A stretch of 64,000 bases of DNA from NCBI RefSeq assembly GCF_000312665.1, contig NZ_HF536772.1, positions 914,585-978,584 of the forward strand, given 5' to 3'. A program made the translations under genes and the position numbers. This document shows positions 36,285 to 44,988 of the stretch, in pieces (within the stretch, counting starts at the first letter, position 1; each line of letters begins with the position of its first letter). The notes under the pieces are model-generated. The model saw only the letters and a program-made list of their open reading frames with translations. It was not told where the DNA came from and did no database searches. The stretch comes from Rhizobium mesoamericanum STM3625 (GTDB lineage: Bacteria; Pseudomonadota; Alphaproteobacteria; Rhizobiales; Rhizobiaceae).

Positions 36285-37301
36285 ATGAGCCGCGAAACCC
36301 TGAAGACCCTGTTCCATCCCTTTGCCAGTGGTACCGTCGAAGCGCCTGGCGAGGGCGAGCGTGTGCTCTTTCTGGGTGCTGAGGCAGGCTTTGCTGTGCC
36401 AGAGGGCTTTGCCGCCTCGCTGAACGCCGTACAGGGCTTTCGGTCGCTGTTCAGGCAGCTTCTCTCCCAGCGCATCGAAACCACGCCTGAGATCGAAGGC
36501 GAGGACTACGATGCCGCACTGGTCCTTTGCAACAAACACAAGGGCGAGAACGAGGCCAACATCGCTGCCGCGCTTCAGCGCGTGAAGGTTGGTGGCCTGA
36601 TCGTGATCGCCGGTGGCAAAGAGGACGGCATCCAGTCGCTTCGCAAGCGCATCGAGGGCTTCGGCATAAAGATCGAGCATATGCCGAAGTATCATGGCGT
36701 TGCGCTGTGGTTCGCCCGTCCGGCAGATGTCAGCGAGATTGTCAGCAAGTTCGCCAAGCCGCCCGTGCGCGTCGATGGCCGCTTTCTGGCCGCAGCTGGC
36801 ATGTTCTCACACGAGCGTATCGATGACGGCTCGGAGCTGCTCGCCTCGCGTCTGCCTGCGGATTTCACCGGCGATGTCGCCGATTTCGGCGCTGGCTGGG
36901 GCTATCTCTCCGTCGAACTCGCGGAGCGGTCTCCTGGCGTCAGCCGGCTTGACCTTTACGAAGCCAACCACTCCGCTTTGGAGGCCGCCAAGGCCAACTT
37001 GGCGGAGAACTGCCCTGATGTGCCGGCGCGCTACTTTTGGCACGATCTGGTTGGCGAACCGGTCAAGGACAGGTACGACCTCGTCATCATGAACCCACCC
37101 TTTCATGAGGGCCACGCGGCAGAGCCGTCACTTGGCCAGGCGATGATCAAGACAGCGGCGTCGGTGCTGCGTGGCGGTGGTCGCCTGCTGCTGGTTGCCA
37201 ATCGCGGTCTGCCTTATGAACCGGTACTCGCTGCGAACTTTAAGGAAAGCGGCGAGACTTGCCGCAATGCACGCTTCAAGGTGCTTTGGGCGAAGAAGTA
37301 A
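36285..37301 (+). CDS. RsmC-like class I methyltransferase
   Basis: A 338-residue S-adenosylmethionine-dependent methyltransferase with the RsmC/RlmG layout: a degenerate N-terminal copy (residues 1-165) and an active C-terminal copy (about 170-338). The SAM site is VADFGAGWGYLS and the amino-methyltransferase motif is NPPF (270-273) in NPPFHEGHAA. The likely product is m2G in 16S rRNA, as for E. coli RsmC, but the exact guanine is uncertain. GGGGAG precedes the ATG at 36285. It is separated from pnp by a terminator, so read-through or its own promoter is needed. Confidence 0.87.
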   Translation: MSRETLKTLFHPFASGTVEAPGEGERVLFLGAEAGFAVPEGFAASLNAVQGFRSLFRQLLSQRIETTPEIEGEDYDAALVLCNKHKGENEANIAAALQRVKVGGLIVIAGGKEDGIQSLRKRIEGFGIKIEHMPKYHGVALWFARPADVSEIVSKFAKPPVRVDGRFLAAAGMFSHERIDDGSELLASRLPADFTGDVADFGAGWGYLSVELAERSPGVSRLDLYEANHSALEAAKANLAENCPDVPARYFWHDLVGEPVKDRYDLVIMNPPFHEGHAAEPSLGQAMIKTAASVLRGGGRLLLVANRGLPYEPVLAANFKESGETCRNARFKVLWAKK

Positions 37302-37371
37302 GCTGCCACACAGGCAGCCTTGGTGGATCTGCTAGACTTGCTGCAGATGGAGAGGCAAAAGGGGGAGAGAC

Positions 37372-37779
37372 ATGGCCACGGAAGCCAATAAGATGCTCGT
37401 GAGGGCCTATGTCGAGGCATTCAATCGCTTCGACATGGCGGCACTGCGCCAGCTGTTTGCAGCTGATGCGCGGATCTACGGTGTTCTGGGATATGGAGGT
37501 CTCGATGACGTAGAGCCTATCTGGCGCGAGCTTCACGAGGGTATGAACATAAACCTTGAGATCCTCGATATCGCCGCCGAGGGAAGGAACGTCGTGGTTC
37601 GCTATCGGGAGAGCGGGCGCTATTCCGGTTTCTTTCGAGGTCTCGTGGGGCATGACCCGACCGGCAAAAGCTACGAAGTCACAGCGATGGAATGGTTCGT
37701 GATAGAGAGCGGAAAGATTGCGACTCGCTGGGGCGCCAGGGATTCTGGGGCCATCCTGCGGCAGGTCACGCATCCCTAG
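37372..37779 (+). CDS. SnoaL-like / NTF2-fold protein
   Basis: A 135-residue single-domain protein with the cone-shaped NTF2-like fold: N-terminal helices (ANKMLVRAYVEAFNRFDM), ADARIYGVLG, an IWRELHEGM helix and C-terminal strands YEVTAMEWFVIESGKI. Members include polyketide cyclases, isomerases and binding proteins; function here is unknown. GGGGGAGAG precedes the ATG. Confidence 0.75.
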   Translation: MATEANKMLVRAYVEAFNRFDMAALRQLFAADARIYGVLGYGGLDDVEPIWRELHEGMNINLEILDIAAEGRNVVVRYRESGRYSGFFRGLVGHDPTGKSYEVTAMEWFVIESGKIATRWGARDSGAILRQVTHP

Positions 37780-37792
37780 GACGCAAGCATCT

Positions 37793-37824
37793 CGAAGAAA
37801 AAGCCGGGCCCGTTCGCCCGGCTT
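37793..37824 (-). terminator. bidirectional terminator between the SnoaL-like gene and fabI
   Basis: AAGCCGGGC (37801-37809) and GCCCGGCTT (37816-37824) form a perfect 9-base-pair stem with a CCGTTC loop. The minus-strand side is followed by TTTTTCTTC, which ends fabI; on the plus strand a weaker tail ends the SnoaL-like gene. Confidence 0.8.
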
Positions 37825-37831
37825 TCTGCCT

Positions 37832-38638
37832 TTATTCCACGTCTGCCCTGCGAAGCGCGTCGAGCGTCGGCATTGAGGTTATGTTGAAGCCGGCATCGAC
37901 GAAATGGATTTCGCCGGTCACACCAGCGGAAAGGTCGGACAGCAGGTAAAGCGCGGAATTGCCAACCTGATCGATCGTTACAGTCTTGCGCAGCGGCGAA
38001 TTGCGCTGGTTCCACGAAAGGATCGCGCGTGCGTCGGAAATGCCGGCGCCAGCGAGTGTCCGGATCGGACCTGCCGAGATCGCGTTGACGCGAATGCCAT
38101 TCGGGCCGTAGTCGGCCGCCAGATAGCGCACAGACGCCTCAAGAGCGGCCTTGGCAACACCCATAACGTTGTAGTTCGGGATGACGCGCGTCGAGCCGTT
38201 ATAGGTCAGCGTCAGCATCGACCCGCCTGCGTTCATCAGCGGCGCGCAGCGCTTGGCGATCTCGGTGAAGGAGAAACAGGAGATCACCATCGTGCGGCTG
38301 AAATTGTCGCGCGTCGTGTCCGCGTAAAGTCCCTTCAGCTCGTTCTTGTCAGAGAAACCGATGGCATGAACGATGAAATCGAGGCTGCCCCAGCGCTCCT
38401 TTATGGCATCAAACGTGGCATCGACGGAGGCGATGTCCTCGACGTCGCAAGGCAGAACGAATTCGGATCCGACTTCGGCGGCCAGCGGCTTGACACGCTT
38501 TCCAAGCGCATCACCCTGATAGGTGAACGCGAGTTCCGCGCCCTGTGCCGCGAGTGCTTTCGAAATCCCCCAAGCGATCGAGTGGTTGTTTGCGACCCCC
38601 ATGATGAGGCCGCGCTTACCCTGCATGATTCGCGTCAT
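37832..38638 (-). CDS. fabI: enoyl-ACP reductase (NADH)
   Basis: A 268-residue short-chain dehydrogenase-type enzyme for the last step of each fatty-acid elongation cycle, and the target of triclosan in the family. The dinucleotide site is GVANNHSIAWGIS, and the active Y-x6-K is in PNYNVMGVAKAALE. AISAGPIRTLAGAGI and a C-terminal GFNITSMP complete the pattern. The ATG at 38638 is the family start; the open frame upstream runs into fabB. It is the last gene of fabA-fabB-fabI with a 4-base gap to fabB. Confidence 0.94.
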   Translation of the reverse strand: MTRIMQGKRGLIMGVANNHSIAWGISKALAAQGAELAFTYQGDALGKRVKPLAAEVGSEFVLPCDVEDIASVDATFDAIKERWGSLDFIVHAIGFSDKNELKGLYADTTRDNFSRTMVISCFSFTEIAKRCAPLMNAGGSMLTLTYNGSTRVIPNYNVMGVAKAALEASVRYLAADYGPNGIRVNAISAGPIRTLAGAGISDARAILSWNQRNSPLRKTVTIDQVGNSALYLLSDLSAGVTGEIHFVDAGFNITSMPTLDALRRADVE

Positions 38639-38642
38639 GTTG

Positions 38643-39866
38643 TTATCCGTTATAGCGCTGGAAGACGAGCGTGGCGTTCGTACCGCCAAAGCCGAAGGAG
38701 TTGGAGAGGGCGATGTCGATTTTGGCATCGTCGATGCGCTTGCGAACGACCGGAACGCCGTCGAATTCCGGGTCGAGTTCGGTAATATGGGCGCTCTCGC
38801 CGATGAAGCCGGCCTGCATCATCAGCAGGGAGTAGATCGATTCTTGCACGCCGGCCGCGCCCAGCGAGTGACCAGTCAGGGACTTCGTCGATTGGATGTG
38901 CGGGACCTTGTCGCCGAACACCTCGCGGATCGCGCCGATTTCCTTGCTGTCGCCAACAGGGGTCGATGTGCCATGCGTGTTGATATAGTCGACATTGCCC
39001 TTAACGGTGGCGAGCGCCTGACGCATACAGCGGATCGCACCTTCACCCGACGGAGCGACCATGTCGTAACCATCGGAGGTCGCGCCGTAGCCGACGATCT
39101 CGGCGTAGATCTTTGCCCCACGCGCCTTGGCACGCTCCAGTTCTTCCAGCACGAGGACGCCTGCGCCGCCCGCAATGACAAAGCCGTCGCGGCTGACGTC
39201 ATAGGCACGGGAAGCAGTTGCCGGCGTGTCGTTGTATTTGGACGACATGGCGCCCATGGCATCGAAGAGGTTCGACATCGTCCAGTCGAGGTCTTCGTGC
39301 CCGCCGGCGAACATCACGTCCTGCTTGCCCCACTGGATCATTTCCGCGGCATTGCCGATGCAGTGTGCCGAGGTCGAGCAGGCAGACGAGATCGAATAGT
39401 TGACGCCGTGGATCTTAAACCAGGTAGCGAGCGTTGCGGATGCCGTCGAGGACATGGCCTTCGGGACGGCAAACGGGCCGATGCGCTTCGGGCTGTTGTT
39501 CTTGATGGTGATGTCAGCCGCTTCGATCAGCGTGCGCGTCGACGGACCGCCAGAGCCCATGATGATGCCGGTGCGCTCGTTGTTGCTGATGTCACTTTCT
39601 TCCAGACCGGAATCCGCGATCGCCTGCTTCATGGCGACATGGTTCCAGGCGCCGCCTTGGCTCAGGAAGCGCATGGCGCGGCGATCGACCAGATCGGTCG
39701 GATCTAGCGTGGGGCGACCCCATACCTGGCATTTGAAGCCGTGCTCAGCAAAATCGTTGGAGAAGGAAATGCCGGATTTGGCATCGCGCAGCGAGGCAGT
39801 GACCTCGGCGGCATCATTGCCGATCGAGGAAACAACGCCCAGACCCGTGACAACTACCCGTCTCAT
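38643..39866 (-). CDS. fabB: beta-ketoacyl-ACP synthase I
   Basis: A 407-residue condensing enzyme for unsaturated fatty-acid synthesis. The catalytic triad is C163 in [11 protein letters not shown]298 in [11 protein letters not shown] and H333 in TGHSLGAAG, with K328 in STKSLTG. The protein starts [16 protein letters not shown] as FabB does. It lies between fabA and fabI; FabA and FabB together make the anaerobic unsaturated branch point. Confidence 0.95.
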   Translation of the reverse strand: MRRVVVTGLGVVSSIGNDAAEVTASLRDAKSGISFSNDFAEHGFKCQVWGRPTLDPTDLVDRRAMRFLSQGGAWNHVAMKQAIADSGLEESDISNNERTGIIMGSGGPSTRTLIEAADITIKNNSPKRIGPFAVPKAMSSTASATLATWFKIHGVNYSISSACSTSAHCIGNAAEMIQWGKQDVMFAGGHEDLDWTMSNLFDAMGAMSSKYNDTPATASRAYDVSRDGFVIAGGAGVLVLEELERAKARGAKIYAEIVGYGATSDGYDMVAPSGEGAIRCMRQALATVKGNVDYINTHGTSTPVGDSKEIGAIREVFGDKVPHIQSTKSLTGHSLGAAGVQESIYSLLMMQAGFIGESAHITELDPEFDGVPVVRKRIDDAKIDIALSNSFGFGGTNATLVFQRYNG

Positions 39867-39924
39867 GTGTTTCGACCTTTTCGTTTTTTCTAACTTGGAA
39901 ACCGGGCAGGTATGCCCGGCGCAA

Positions 39925-40440
39925 TCAGGCTTCTTTGTCCTTGGACAGGCCGACGCGCAGGTCGGTGGCCTGATAGATGGTTTCGCCGTCGGCCTTCAGC
40001 CAGCCATCGGCGGTGCCGAGAACCAGGCGACCGCGCATGACGCGCTTGAAATCGATACCGTACTCGAGCAACTTCGTCGTCGGGCGGATCATGCCCTTGA
40101 ACTTAACTTCACCTGTTGAAAGCGCCATGCCACGGCCGGGCTCACCAAGCCAGCCGAGGAAAAAGCCGGTCAACTGCCACATGCCGTCAAGGCCGAGGCA
40201 GCCGGGCATGATGGGATTGCCGGCGAAGTGGCAGGGAAAATACCAGTCGTCCGGCTTCACGTCGTACTCGGCGCGGATGTAACCCTTGTCGAAGGCGCCG
40301 CCGGTTTCGGAAATGTCAGTAATGCGATGAACCATCAACATCGGCGGGAGGGGAAGCTGCGCATTGCCCGGGCCGAACAGTTCGCCGCGGCCGCAGGCCA
40401 GAATTTCCTCGTAGTTGAAGCTGGATTGTTTCGTCGCCAT
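39925..40440 (-). CDS. fabA: 3-hydroxydecanoyl-ACP dehydratase/isomerase
   Basis: A 171-residue hot-dog-fold enzyme that dehydrates 3-hydroxydecanoyl-ACP and isomerises trans-2 to cis-3-decenoyl-ACP. The active residues are H71 in [12 protein letters not shown] and D85 in LGLDGMWQL. The ATG at 40440 gives the family start [14 protein letters not shown]; the frame is open 31 codons further without similarity. First gene of the fabABI run, divergent from irr. Confidence 0.95.
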   Translation of the reverse strand: MATKQSSFNYEEILACGRGELFGPGNAQLPLPPMLMVHRITDISETGGAFDKGYIRAEYDVKPDDWYFPCHFAGNPIMPGCLGLDGMWQLTGFFLGWLGEPGRGMALSTGEVKFKGMIRPTTKLLEYGIDFKRVMRGRLVLGTADGWLKADGETIYQATDLRVGLSKDKEA

Positions 40441-40742
40441 GAAAACTCTAATTCCCCCGCAACTGTGCCGATGGATGTGAACGTTTAGTCCAAGTTCAGC
40501 AGAAAATGAAGCATAAGCATGACTGAGCTTCACCCACCTTCGGAGGACCGGCTGCGCGCCTTATTTGGTGGTCGCATACAGGAAGGCCAAGCCCGGGACC
40601 AGTACTAATTGCGCCAAAAGCCCGATTTTGCGGCGCTTTCGCACTCTTTGTCCCAATTGAAACTATTGAAACGCTTTTCTGCAAAAGTTATATGGCTAAT
40701 GAAACCTGATTGCTTGACGCTAGATTAACCGGAGTTTGTCGA
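40441..40742. other. divergent promoter region between fabA and irr
   Basis: No gene over 302 bases. It holds the irr promoter at 40666-40694 and, presumably, the fabA promoter, for which no convincing boxes were found. Confidence 0.6.
40666..40694 (+). promoter_or_regulatory. promoter of irr
   Basis: TTGAAA (40666-40671) and TATATG (40689-40694) are spaced by 17 bases; the start site would be near 40701, leaving a leader of about 42 bases. Confidence 0.65.
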
Positions 40743-41162
40743 ATGGTGGCAAAGGCCCCGCTAACCATTGAGGCACGGCTGAGACATGCCGGCCTGCGTC
40801 CGACGCGTCAGCGCGTTGCACTTGGTGACCTGCTCTTTGCCAAAGGCGATCGGCATTTGACGGTTGAAGAACTCCATGAGGAGGCCGTGCAGGCGGGCGT
40901 GCCGGTGTCACTGGCGACCGTCTACAATACGCTCCACCAGTTCACCGAGGCCGGCATGATCCGCGTTCTCGCCGTCGAAAGCGCCAAGACATATTTCGAC
41001 ACCAACGTCTCCGACCATCACCACTTCTTCATCGAGGGCGAAAATGATGTGCTCGATATTCCGGTCAGCAATCTGACCATCGGCAACCTACCGGAGCCGC
41101 CGGAAGGTCTTGAAATCGCGCATGTCGACGTGGTGATCCGCCTGCGCGCCAAACGGCGCTGA
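40743..41162 (+). CDS. irr: iron response regulator Irr (Fur family)
   Basis: A 139-residue Fur-family regulator. In rhizobia Irr represses haem synthesis and iron-using functions under iron limitation and is inactivated by haem. Seen are the winged-helix part (GLRPTRQRVALGDLLF; VSLATVYNTLHQF) and the histidine run HHH (residues 92-94) in VSDHHHFFIEG, the haem-sensing site of Rhizobium Irr. It has no cysteine at all, so the N-terminal haem regulatory motif of Bradyrhizobium Irr is absent. GGAG precedes the ATG at 40743. Its place beside fabA is the usual rhizobial arrangement. Confidence 0.93.
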   Translation: MVAKAPLTIEARLRHAGLRPTRQRVALGDLLFAKGDRHLTVEELHEEAVQAGVPVSLATVYNTLHQFTEAGMIRVLAVESAKTYFDTNVSDHHHFFIEGENDVLDIPVSNLTIGNLPEPPEGLEIAHVDVVIRLRAKRR

Positions 41163-41164
41163 TT

Positions 41165-41800
41165 TCACATCACATCGTCAGGGTGCCGGCCGGGCTTGGC
41201 CTTGTACGTCGGAAACGTCCAGCCGAAGTACAGCGCACCGCCGCGCACCAGGAATGCCGCTACAACACCGACTCCAGAGGCTGCATAGAGCGGCAGATCG
41301 AGCGCATTCGCAGCTGTAAAGATGCTGCCGCCGACCAATGCCGCGGTGATGTAGATTTCCGGCCGCAACAAAACGGACGGCTCATTGGCCAAGAGATCGC
41401 GGAGAATGCCGCCGAAGGTCGCTGTCAATGTCCCGGTGACGATGCCAATCGTTGGTGAGCCGGTAGCGGCAAGGCCCTTCGCTGCGCCCATCACGCAATA
41501 GGCGGAAAGCCCGACTGCATCCAGCCAGATCAGCAAGCGATAACGCGACTCGACAAGGTGAGCGGTAAAGAACACCAGGACGCCGACGGCGCAGCAAACG
41601 ACGACATAGGTCGGGTTCAGAACCCAGAATACCGGCACGCGTCCAAGAATAATGTCACGCACCGTGCCACCACCGGTTCCGGTGACGATCGCAAAGAAGA
41701 GAAAGCCGATCAGGTCGAGCTGCTTGCGCGAAGCCGCGAGCGCGCCTGTTGCCGCAAAAAGCGCAACGCCGGCGTAATCCACGTAGACGAATAGCGGCAT
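41165..41800 (-). CDS. TRIC/UPF0126 family membrane protein
   Basis: A 211-residue membrane protein with seven hydrophobic segments arranged as two related three-helix repeats plus a last helix. The repeat motifs are GTGGGTVRDIILGR and ATFGGILRDLLANE. Bacterial members of this family form trimeric potassium-permeable channels; the physiological role in rhizobia is unknown. It converges on irr with only 2 bases between the stops. Confidence 0.85.
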   Translation of the reverse strand: MPLFVYVDYAGVALFAATGALAASRKQLDLIGFLFFAIVTGTGGGTVRDIILGRVPVFWVLNPTYVVVCCAVGVLVFFTAHLVESRYRLLIWLDAVGLSAYCVMGAAKGLAATGSPTIGIVTGTLTATFGGILRDLLANEPSVLLRPEIYITAALVGGSIFTAANALDLPLYAASGVGVVAAFLVRGGALYFGWTFPTYKAKPGRHPDDVM

Positions 41801-41922
41801 GCGGTCCTCCAGAACCTACGTGTATCTCTCGGAAATGAATCACGGCGGCAAGGGCCGCGCAAGGCGGATCAAGCAAACTGTGTCGCTAACAGAGTCTTAT
41901 CCGACCAAAAGAGAAGCCCTTC

Positions 41923-42405
41923 GTGAAATCGCTCCTGATCGCTTTGAACATTGCCGTGCTGCTCGTCACCCCGGTAGCGGCTTTTGGCCAGCAGTCGCTT
42001 ATCTCGGACCCTGAGATTTACGAGAAGAAGCACTTTCAGGAACAGTGCAGCAAGGCCAACTTTTCAGATGGATTCGTTATCCGCCAGGACATCAACAACG
42101 ACGGCCTGGTGGACGCTGTCGTCAACGAGGGCGAGCTGACTTGCGACGGCGAGAAGGGCCCGCAGTGCAATGACGACGGCTGCACCTACAATTTCTATCT
42201 GCAGGTTGCCGAGGGCGGCTACTTCATGATCGCGACCGCCCAGATCTATGGCTACGATTTCGTGAAACGCTTCGGCAACATGGTGCTGGCGATGAAAATG
42301 CACCCGCGCTTTTGTGATCGCCCGGATGCCGATAAGACGAAGGAACCCTGTATTGTTACCGCCCGTGTGCGCGGCACCAAGTTCGTGACGATCTCCAAGA
42401 AATAG
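41923..42405 (+). CDS. secreted cysteine-containing hypothetical protein (GTG start)
   Basis: A 160-residue exported protein with a signal peptide over about residues 1-22 (VAAFGQQ). Five or more cysteines are spread over the mature chain (QCSKAN, LTCDGEKGPQC, GCTYNFY, RFCDRPD, EPCIVT), suggesting disulfides in the periplasm. A DINNDGLVDAVVNEG stretch resembles a calcium-binding loop of the FG-GAP/EF-hand kind. GTG at 41923 is the only suitable start. Function unknown. Confidence 0.65.
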   Translation: MKSLLIALNIAVLLVTPVAAFGQQSLISDPEIYEKKHFQEQCSKANFSDGFVIRQDINNDGLVDAVVNEGELTCDGEKGPQCNDDGCTYNFYLQVAEGGYFMIATAQIYGYDFVKRFGNMVLAMKMHPRFCDRPDADKTKEPCIVTARVRGTKFVTISKK

Positions 42406-42410
42406 GGCGT

Positions 42411-43196
42411 TCAGCCGGGATAAAGCTCCGATGTGCGGCCGGCAAGATAGTAGCCGACAAGCCCAAACCACTCGCGGATCGCTGTTGCGAGGTTCTGGGA
42501 GTTTCGGTTTGGCTGCGTGAAATCGAGGCCAAGGCTTTCCTGCCCCTCGGTGCGATAGTCTGTCGGCCAAGGCACGACGTCGATACCAAGCTTGCGGAAG
42601 ATGCCGACCGAACGCGGCATATGATAGCCCGAGGTAATCAACAGGCAGTTCGAAAGGCCCTGGCTCGCCAAAAGCTCCTTGGTGTTCATGGCGTTTTCGA
42701 ACGTCGTTCGTGACGTCGTCTCCTCGAGAAGGCGTTCCTGGCCGATACCGAACATCGGGAAGAAGCGCGCCGAAATCACAGCGTCGCCCTCATAGATTCC
42801 GGAGATCGATCCATCGCCCCCCGAAATCAGAATTCGCGCCAGCGGATATTTCTGTGCCAGACGCAGCGCTTCGACTAAGCGGTCAGCGCCGGCATTGAGC
42901 TCGACGCCGTGGCGGGCGGTATTCACTTCGTTCTCGAAAGCGCCGCCGAGCACGATCATGCACTGCAGGTCTGCCGGATCCTGTGGTTTCAAGAACCGAT
43001 CCTCGAGACCCTCAAGAAGGAAGTTGCCGAGGGTCGTGTAGAGCGTGGCGAACAAGATGAGGCCTGCAATCGTGGAGGAAGCAAGGCTTGTCGCGCGCCA
43101 GCGGACAAGGCCGGCCAGCACAGCAAGCAGGACGAAGAGAAAAGCAAGGGACAAAGGTTGCCCGAACACCCAGACGAGCTTTGAAAAGAGAAACAA
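42411..43196 (-). CDS. YdcF/ElyC-family DUF218 membrane protein
   Basis: A 261-residue protein with two N-terminal transmembrane segments (about 10-30 and 38-58) and a periplasmic or cytoplasmic DUF218 domain: CMIVLGGAFENE, ILISGGDGSISGIYEGDA, E-x-TSRTTFENA and LLITSGYHMPRSVGIF. ElyC and SanA relatives act in envelope and peptidoglycan integrity; the exact function is unknown. It converges on the preceding secreted-protein gene with 5 bases between. Confidence 0.85.
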   Translation of the reverse strand: MFLFSKLVWVFGQPLSLAFLFVLLAVLAGLVRWRATSLASSTIAGLILFATLYTTLGNFLLEGLEDRFLKPQDPADLQCMIVLGGAFENEVNTARHGVELNAGADRLVEALRLAQKYPLARILISGGDGSISGIYEGDAVISARFFPMFGIGQERLLEETTSRTTFENAMNTKELLASQGLSNCLLITSGYHMPRSVGIFRKLGIDVVPWPTDYRTEGQESLGLDFTQPNRNSQNLATAIREWFGLVGYYLAGRTSELYPG

Positions 43197-43249
43197 GGAT
43201 GCGTTCCTTCAGCGGTTTGCGAGGGTTCTCTATCTGATTCGGCGGGTTT

Positions 43250-43972
43250 TTATTGCGACCGTGACCTCGTACGCACTGGCGAACGCGGCACAGCGTTGAA
43301 CCGGCGCTGCGTGCGTTTCGGAATCAAGAGGGTCGCGAGCGCTATCAACATCGCAAAAACGGCGATCAGCCATAGTGCCGCTGCCCCGGCGATCTGGGTC
43401 AGCAGCGCCCCAACGATAGCCCCGGCCAGCATGCCGACCCAAGGCACGATCTGGATGGTCCAGTCCATTTGCTTGTCGCCGATAATCCAGCGTCCGAGAC
43501 CTCGTCCGAAACGCGAGAGCGCTCCGGTCACATAGGTCAGTCCGATCGGGAGCCCCTCGATCTGCTCAACTGCCGCGTTCACCATTCCCATGGAAGCGAC
43601 GATGAGATAGAAGCGCGGCATTTCCAGGCTCTGGCCGATCATGAGCGAGGCGGTTGCAAGCGCGATACTGACGCATGAAAGCACGGTGAAGGTGCGCCTG
43701 TCGGCGAAATGCGCGATCACGATACCGGCGGCATTGCCGAGCACGAAGACCATGATCGCGGAGAGCAGAACGGCTGCATGGCGCAGATCCTCATGTCCGA
43801 GTGAAAGGGCAGCACGCGTCGTGTTCCCCGTCATGAACGACACGAAGTCCCCTGTCAGCGTGAGGCCCGTCGCATCCGTCATACCAGCCAGAAAGGAGAT
43901 CGCGCCCGCAAGCGTCAGGCCCGTTGCCGTTCTGCGCGTATGGATGATCCGCCGCCGTCTTTCTCGTGTCAT
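43250..43972 (-). CDS. DUF1275 (YoaK-like) membrane protein
   Basis: A 240-residue integral membrane protein with six or seven hydrophobic segments. GMTDATGLTLTGDFVSFMTGNTT, shown here in part, is the DUF1275 hallmark (a G.TD....F.SFMTGN pattern), and LGNAAGIVI and the VNAAVEQIEGLPIGLTYVTGAL region also match. Function unknown. The start is set at MTRERRRR (43972), which gives a basic N-terminus before the first helix; a frame extension of 33 codons is less likely. Confidence 0.8.
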   Translation of the reverse strand: MTRERRRRIIHTRRTATGLTLAGAISFLAGMTDATGLTLTGDFVSFMTGNTTRAALSLGHEDLRHAAVLLSAIMVFVLGNAAGIVIAHFADRRTFTVLSCVSIALATASLMIGQSLEMPRFYLIVASMGMVNAAVEQIEGLPIGLTYVTGALSRFGRGLGRWIIGDKQMDWTIQIVPWVGMLAGAIVGALLTQIAGAAALWLIAVFAMLIALATLLIPKRTQRRFNAVPRSPVRTRSRSQ

Positions 43973-44139
43973 TAAACCAAGGCTCCAGTCCGCCGAACAG
44001 GCCGATATGGAAACCATAATCGCCGTTGCTAAAAATTTGGCAAAGCATCGCCCGCAAGGCGCCGCGGCCAACTTTTCTTCAGTTGATCCTTAGGGCGGTC
44101 AATATCGCAAATCCGGATAGGCAGGATACGTCGAGGATT

Positions 44140-44215
<76 letters not shown>

Positions 44216-44310
44216 ATCAAGGCGGTCCGGCGAGCCGGTCCTGGGATGCTTCGCGAAGGCTTGCCTCGCGGAGTGGCGGCTTATTACTTCCGGTTTTTGG
44301 AGATAGCAAG

Positions 44311-44349
44311 CCAAAAAAACGGCCCGGCGAAATTTTCTCGTCCGGGCCG
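44311..44349 (-). terminator. intrinsic terminator of the FYDLN-acid gene
   Basis: CGGCCCGG (44320-44327) and CCGGGCCG (44342-44349) form the stem. On the minus strand it is followed by TTTTTTTGG, 14 bases after the stop at 44363. Confidence 0.85.
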
Positions 44350-44362
44350 ATACTTAATCCGA

Positions 44363-44749
44363 TCAGACTTCGTCTTCGTCGCCGGTCACGCCGATGATGT
44401 CGCTCATGTCGTCGTCATCGTCATCTTCGTCGGCTTCCAGGAAGGTGTCGTCGTCGTCGCCTTCGATTTCGACGTCGTCGTCGCCCATGTCAGGAATGTC
44501 GTCGCCGGATGCGCCTTCATCGGCGTCCTCGAGCGAAACCATTTCGACTTCCGTGTTTTCGGTATCGACTTCCGCCACTTCCTCTTCATCCTGGGCTTCA
44601 GCAGCTGCCGCAGCAGAAGTTTCCTCGAAGAAGGATAGGGGATAGGACTTGCCTGTATAAGGAGAAACAATCGGATCCCGGTTCAGGTCGTAGAACTTCT
44701 TGCCGGTTTCCGGATCGGTACGCTTGGTTCCAAGTTCAGCTTTCGCCAC
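44363..44749 (-). CDS. FYDLN-acid family protein (TIGR02300 type), GTG start
   Basis: A 128-residue protein whose N-terminal half is conserved (VAKAELGTKRTDPETGKKFYDLNRDPIVSPYTG, here cited in part) and whose C-terminal half is almost wholly Asp/Glu, with several runs of four to six aspartates. This two-part layout defines the alphaproteobacterial FYDLN-acid family; function unknown. The GTG at 44749 follows GAGG at 7 bases and gives the family start; upstream codons to 44851 lack similarity. The net charge is extremely negative. Confidence 0.88.
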   Translation of the reverse strand: MAKAELGTKRTDPETGKKFYDLNRDPIVSPYTGKSYPLSFFEETSAAAAAEAQDEEEVAEVDTENTEVEMVSLEDADEGASGDDIPDMGDDDVEIEGDDDDTFLEADEDDDDDDMSDIIGVTGDEDEV

Positions 44750-44988
44750 TGTAAGCCTCGTGAGAATGGCCGAATCAAGATTCGGCAAATGCCGTGAAAG
44801 CCGGCGTTCTATTCGGAATTTATAAGCCGGTCCCCATAATCGTTGCAGCACTGCATGTCAAAGCCAAATTGCACGCGTGGCTAGTGCGCGGCGGATGACC
44901 GGCGCTGCCATTTGTGATACTGAGCCGGCGATTGTTCATTTGCAGAGCAGATCGGCATCTCACCGGCTGCAGGAATGGGTGCCAAACA

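Noticed and set aside
33873..36695. 940-codon open frame on the minus strand
   Set aside because: It mirrors pnp and the methyltransferase gene; long antisense frames arise from GC-rich codon use. No start signal or domain fits.
44394..44645. serine-rich plus-strand frame
   Set aside because: It is the reverse complement of the Asp/Glu tail of the FYDLN-acid gene; the homopolymer-like look comes from GAC/GAT codons read backwards.
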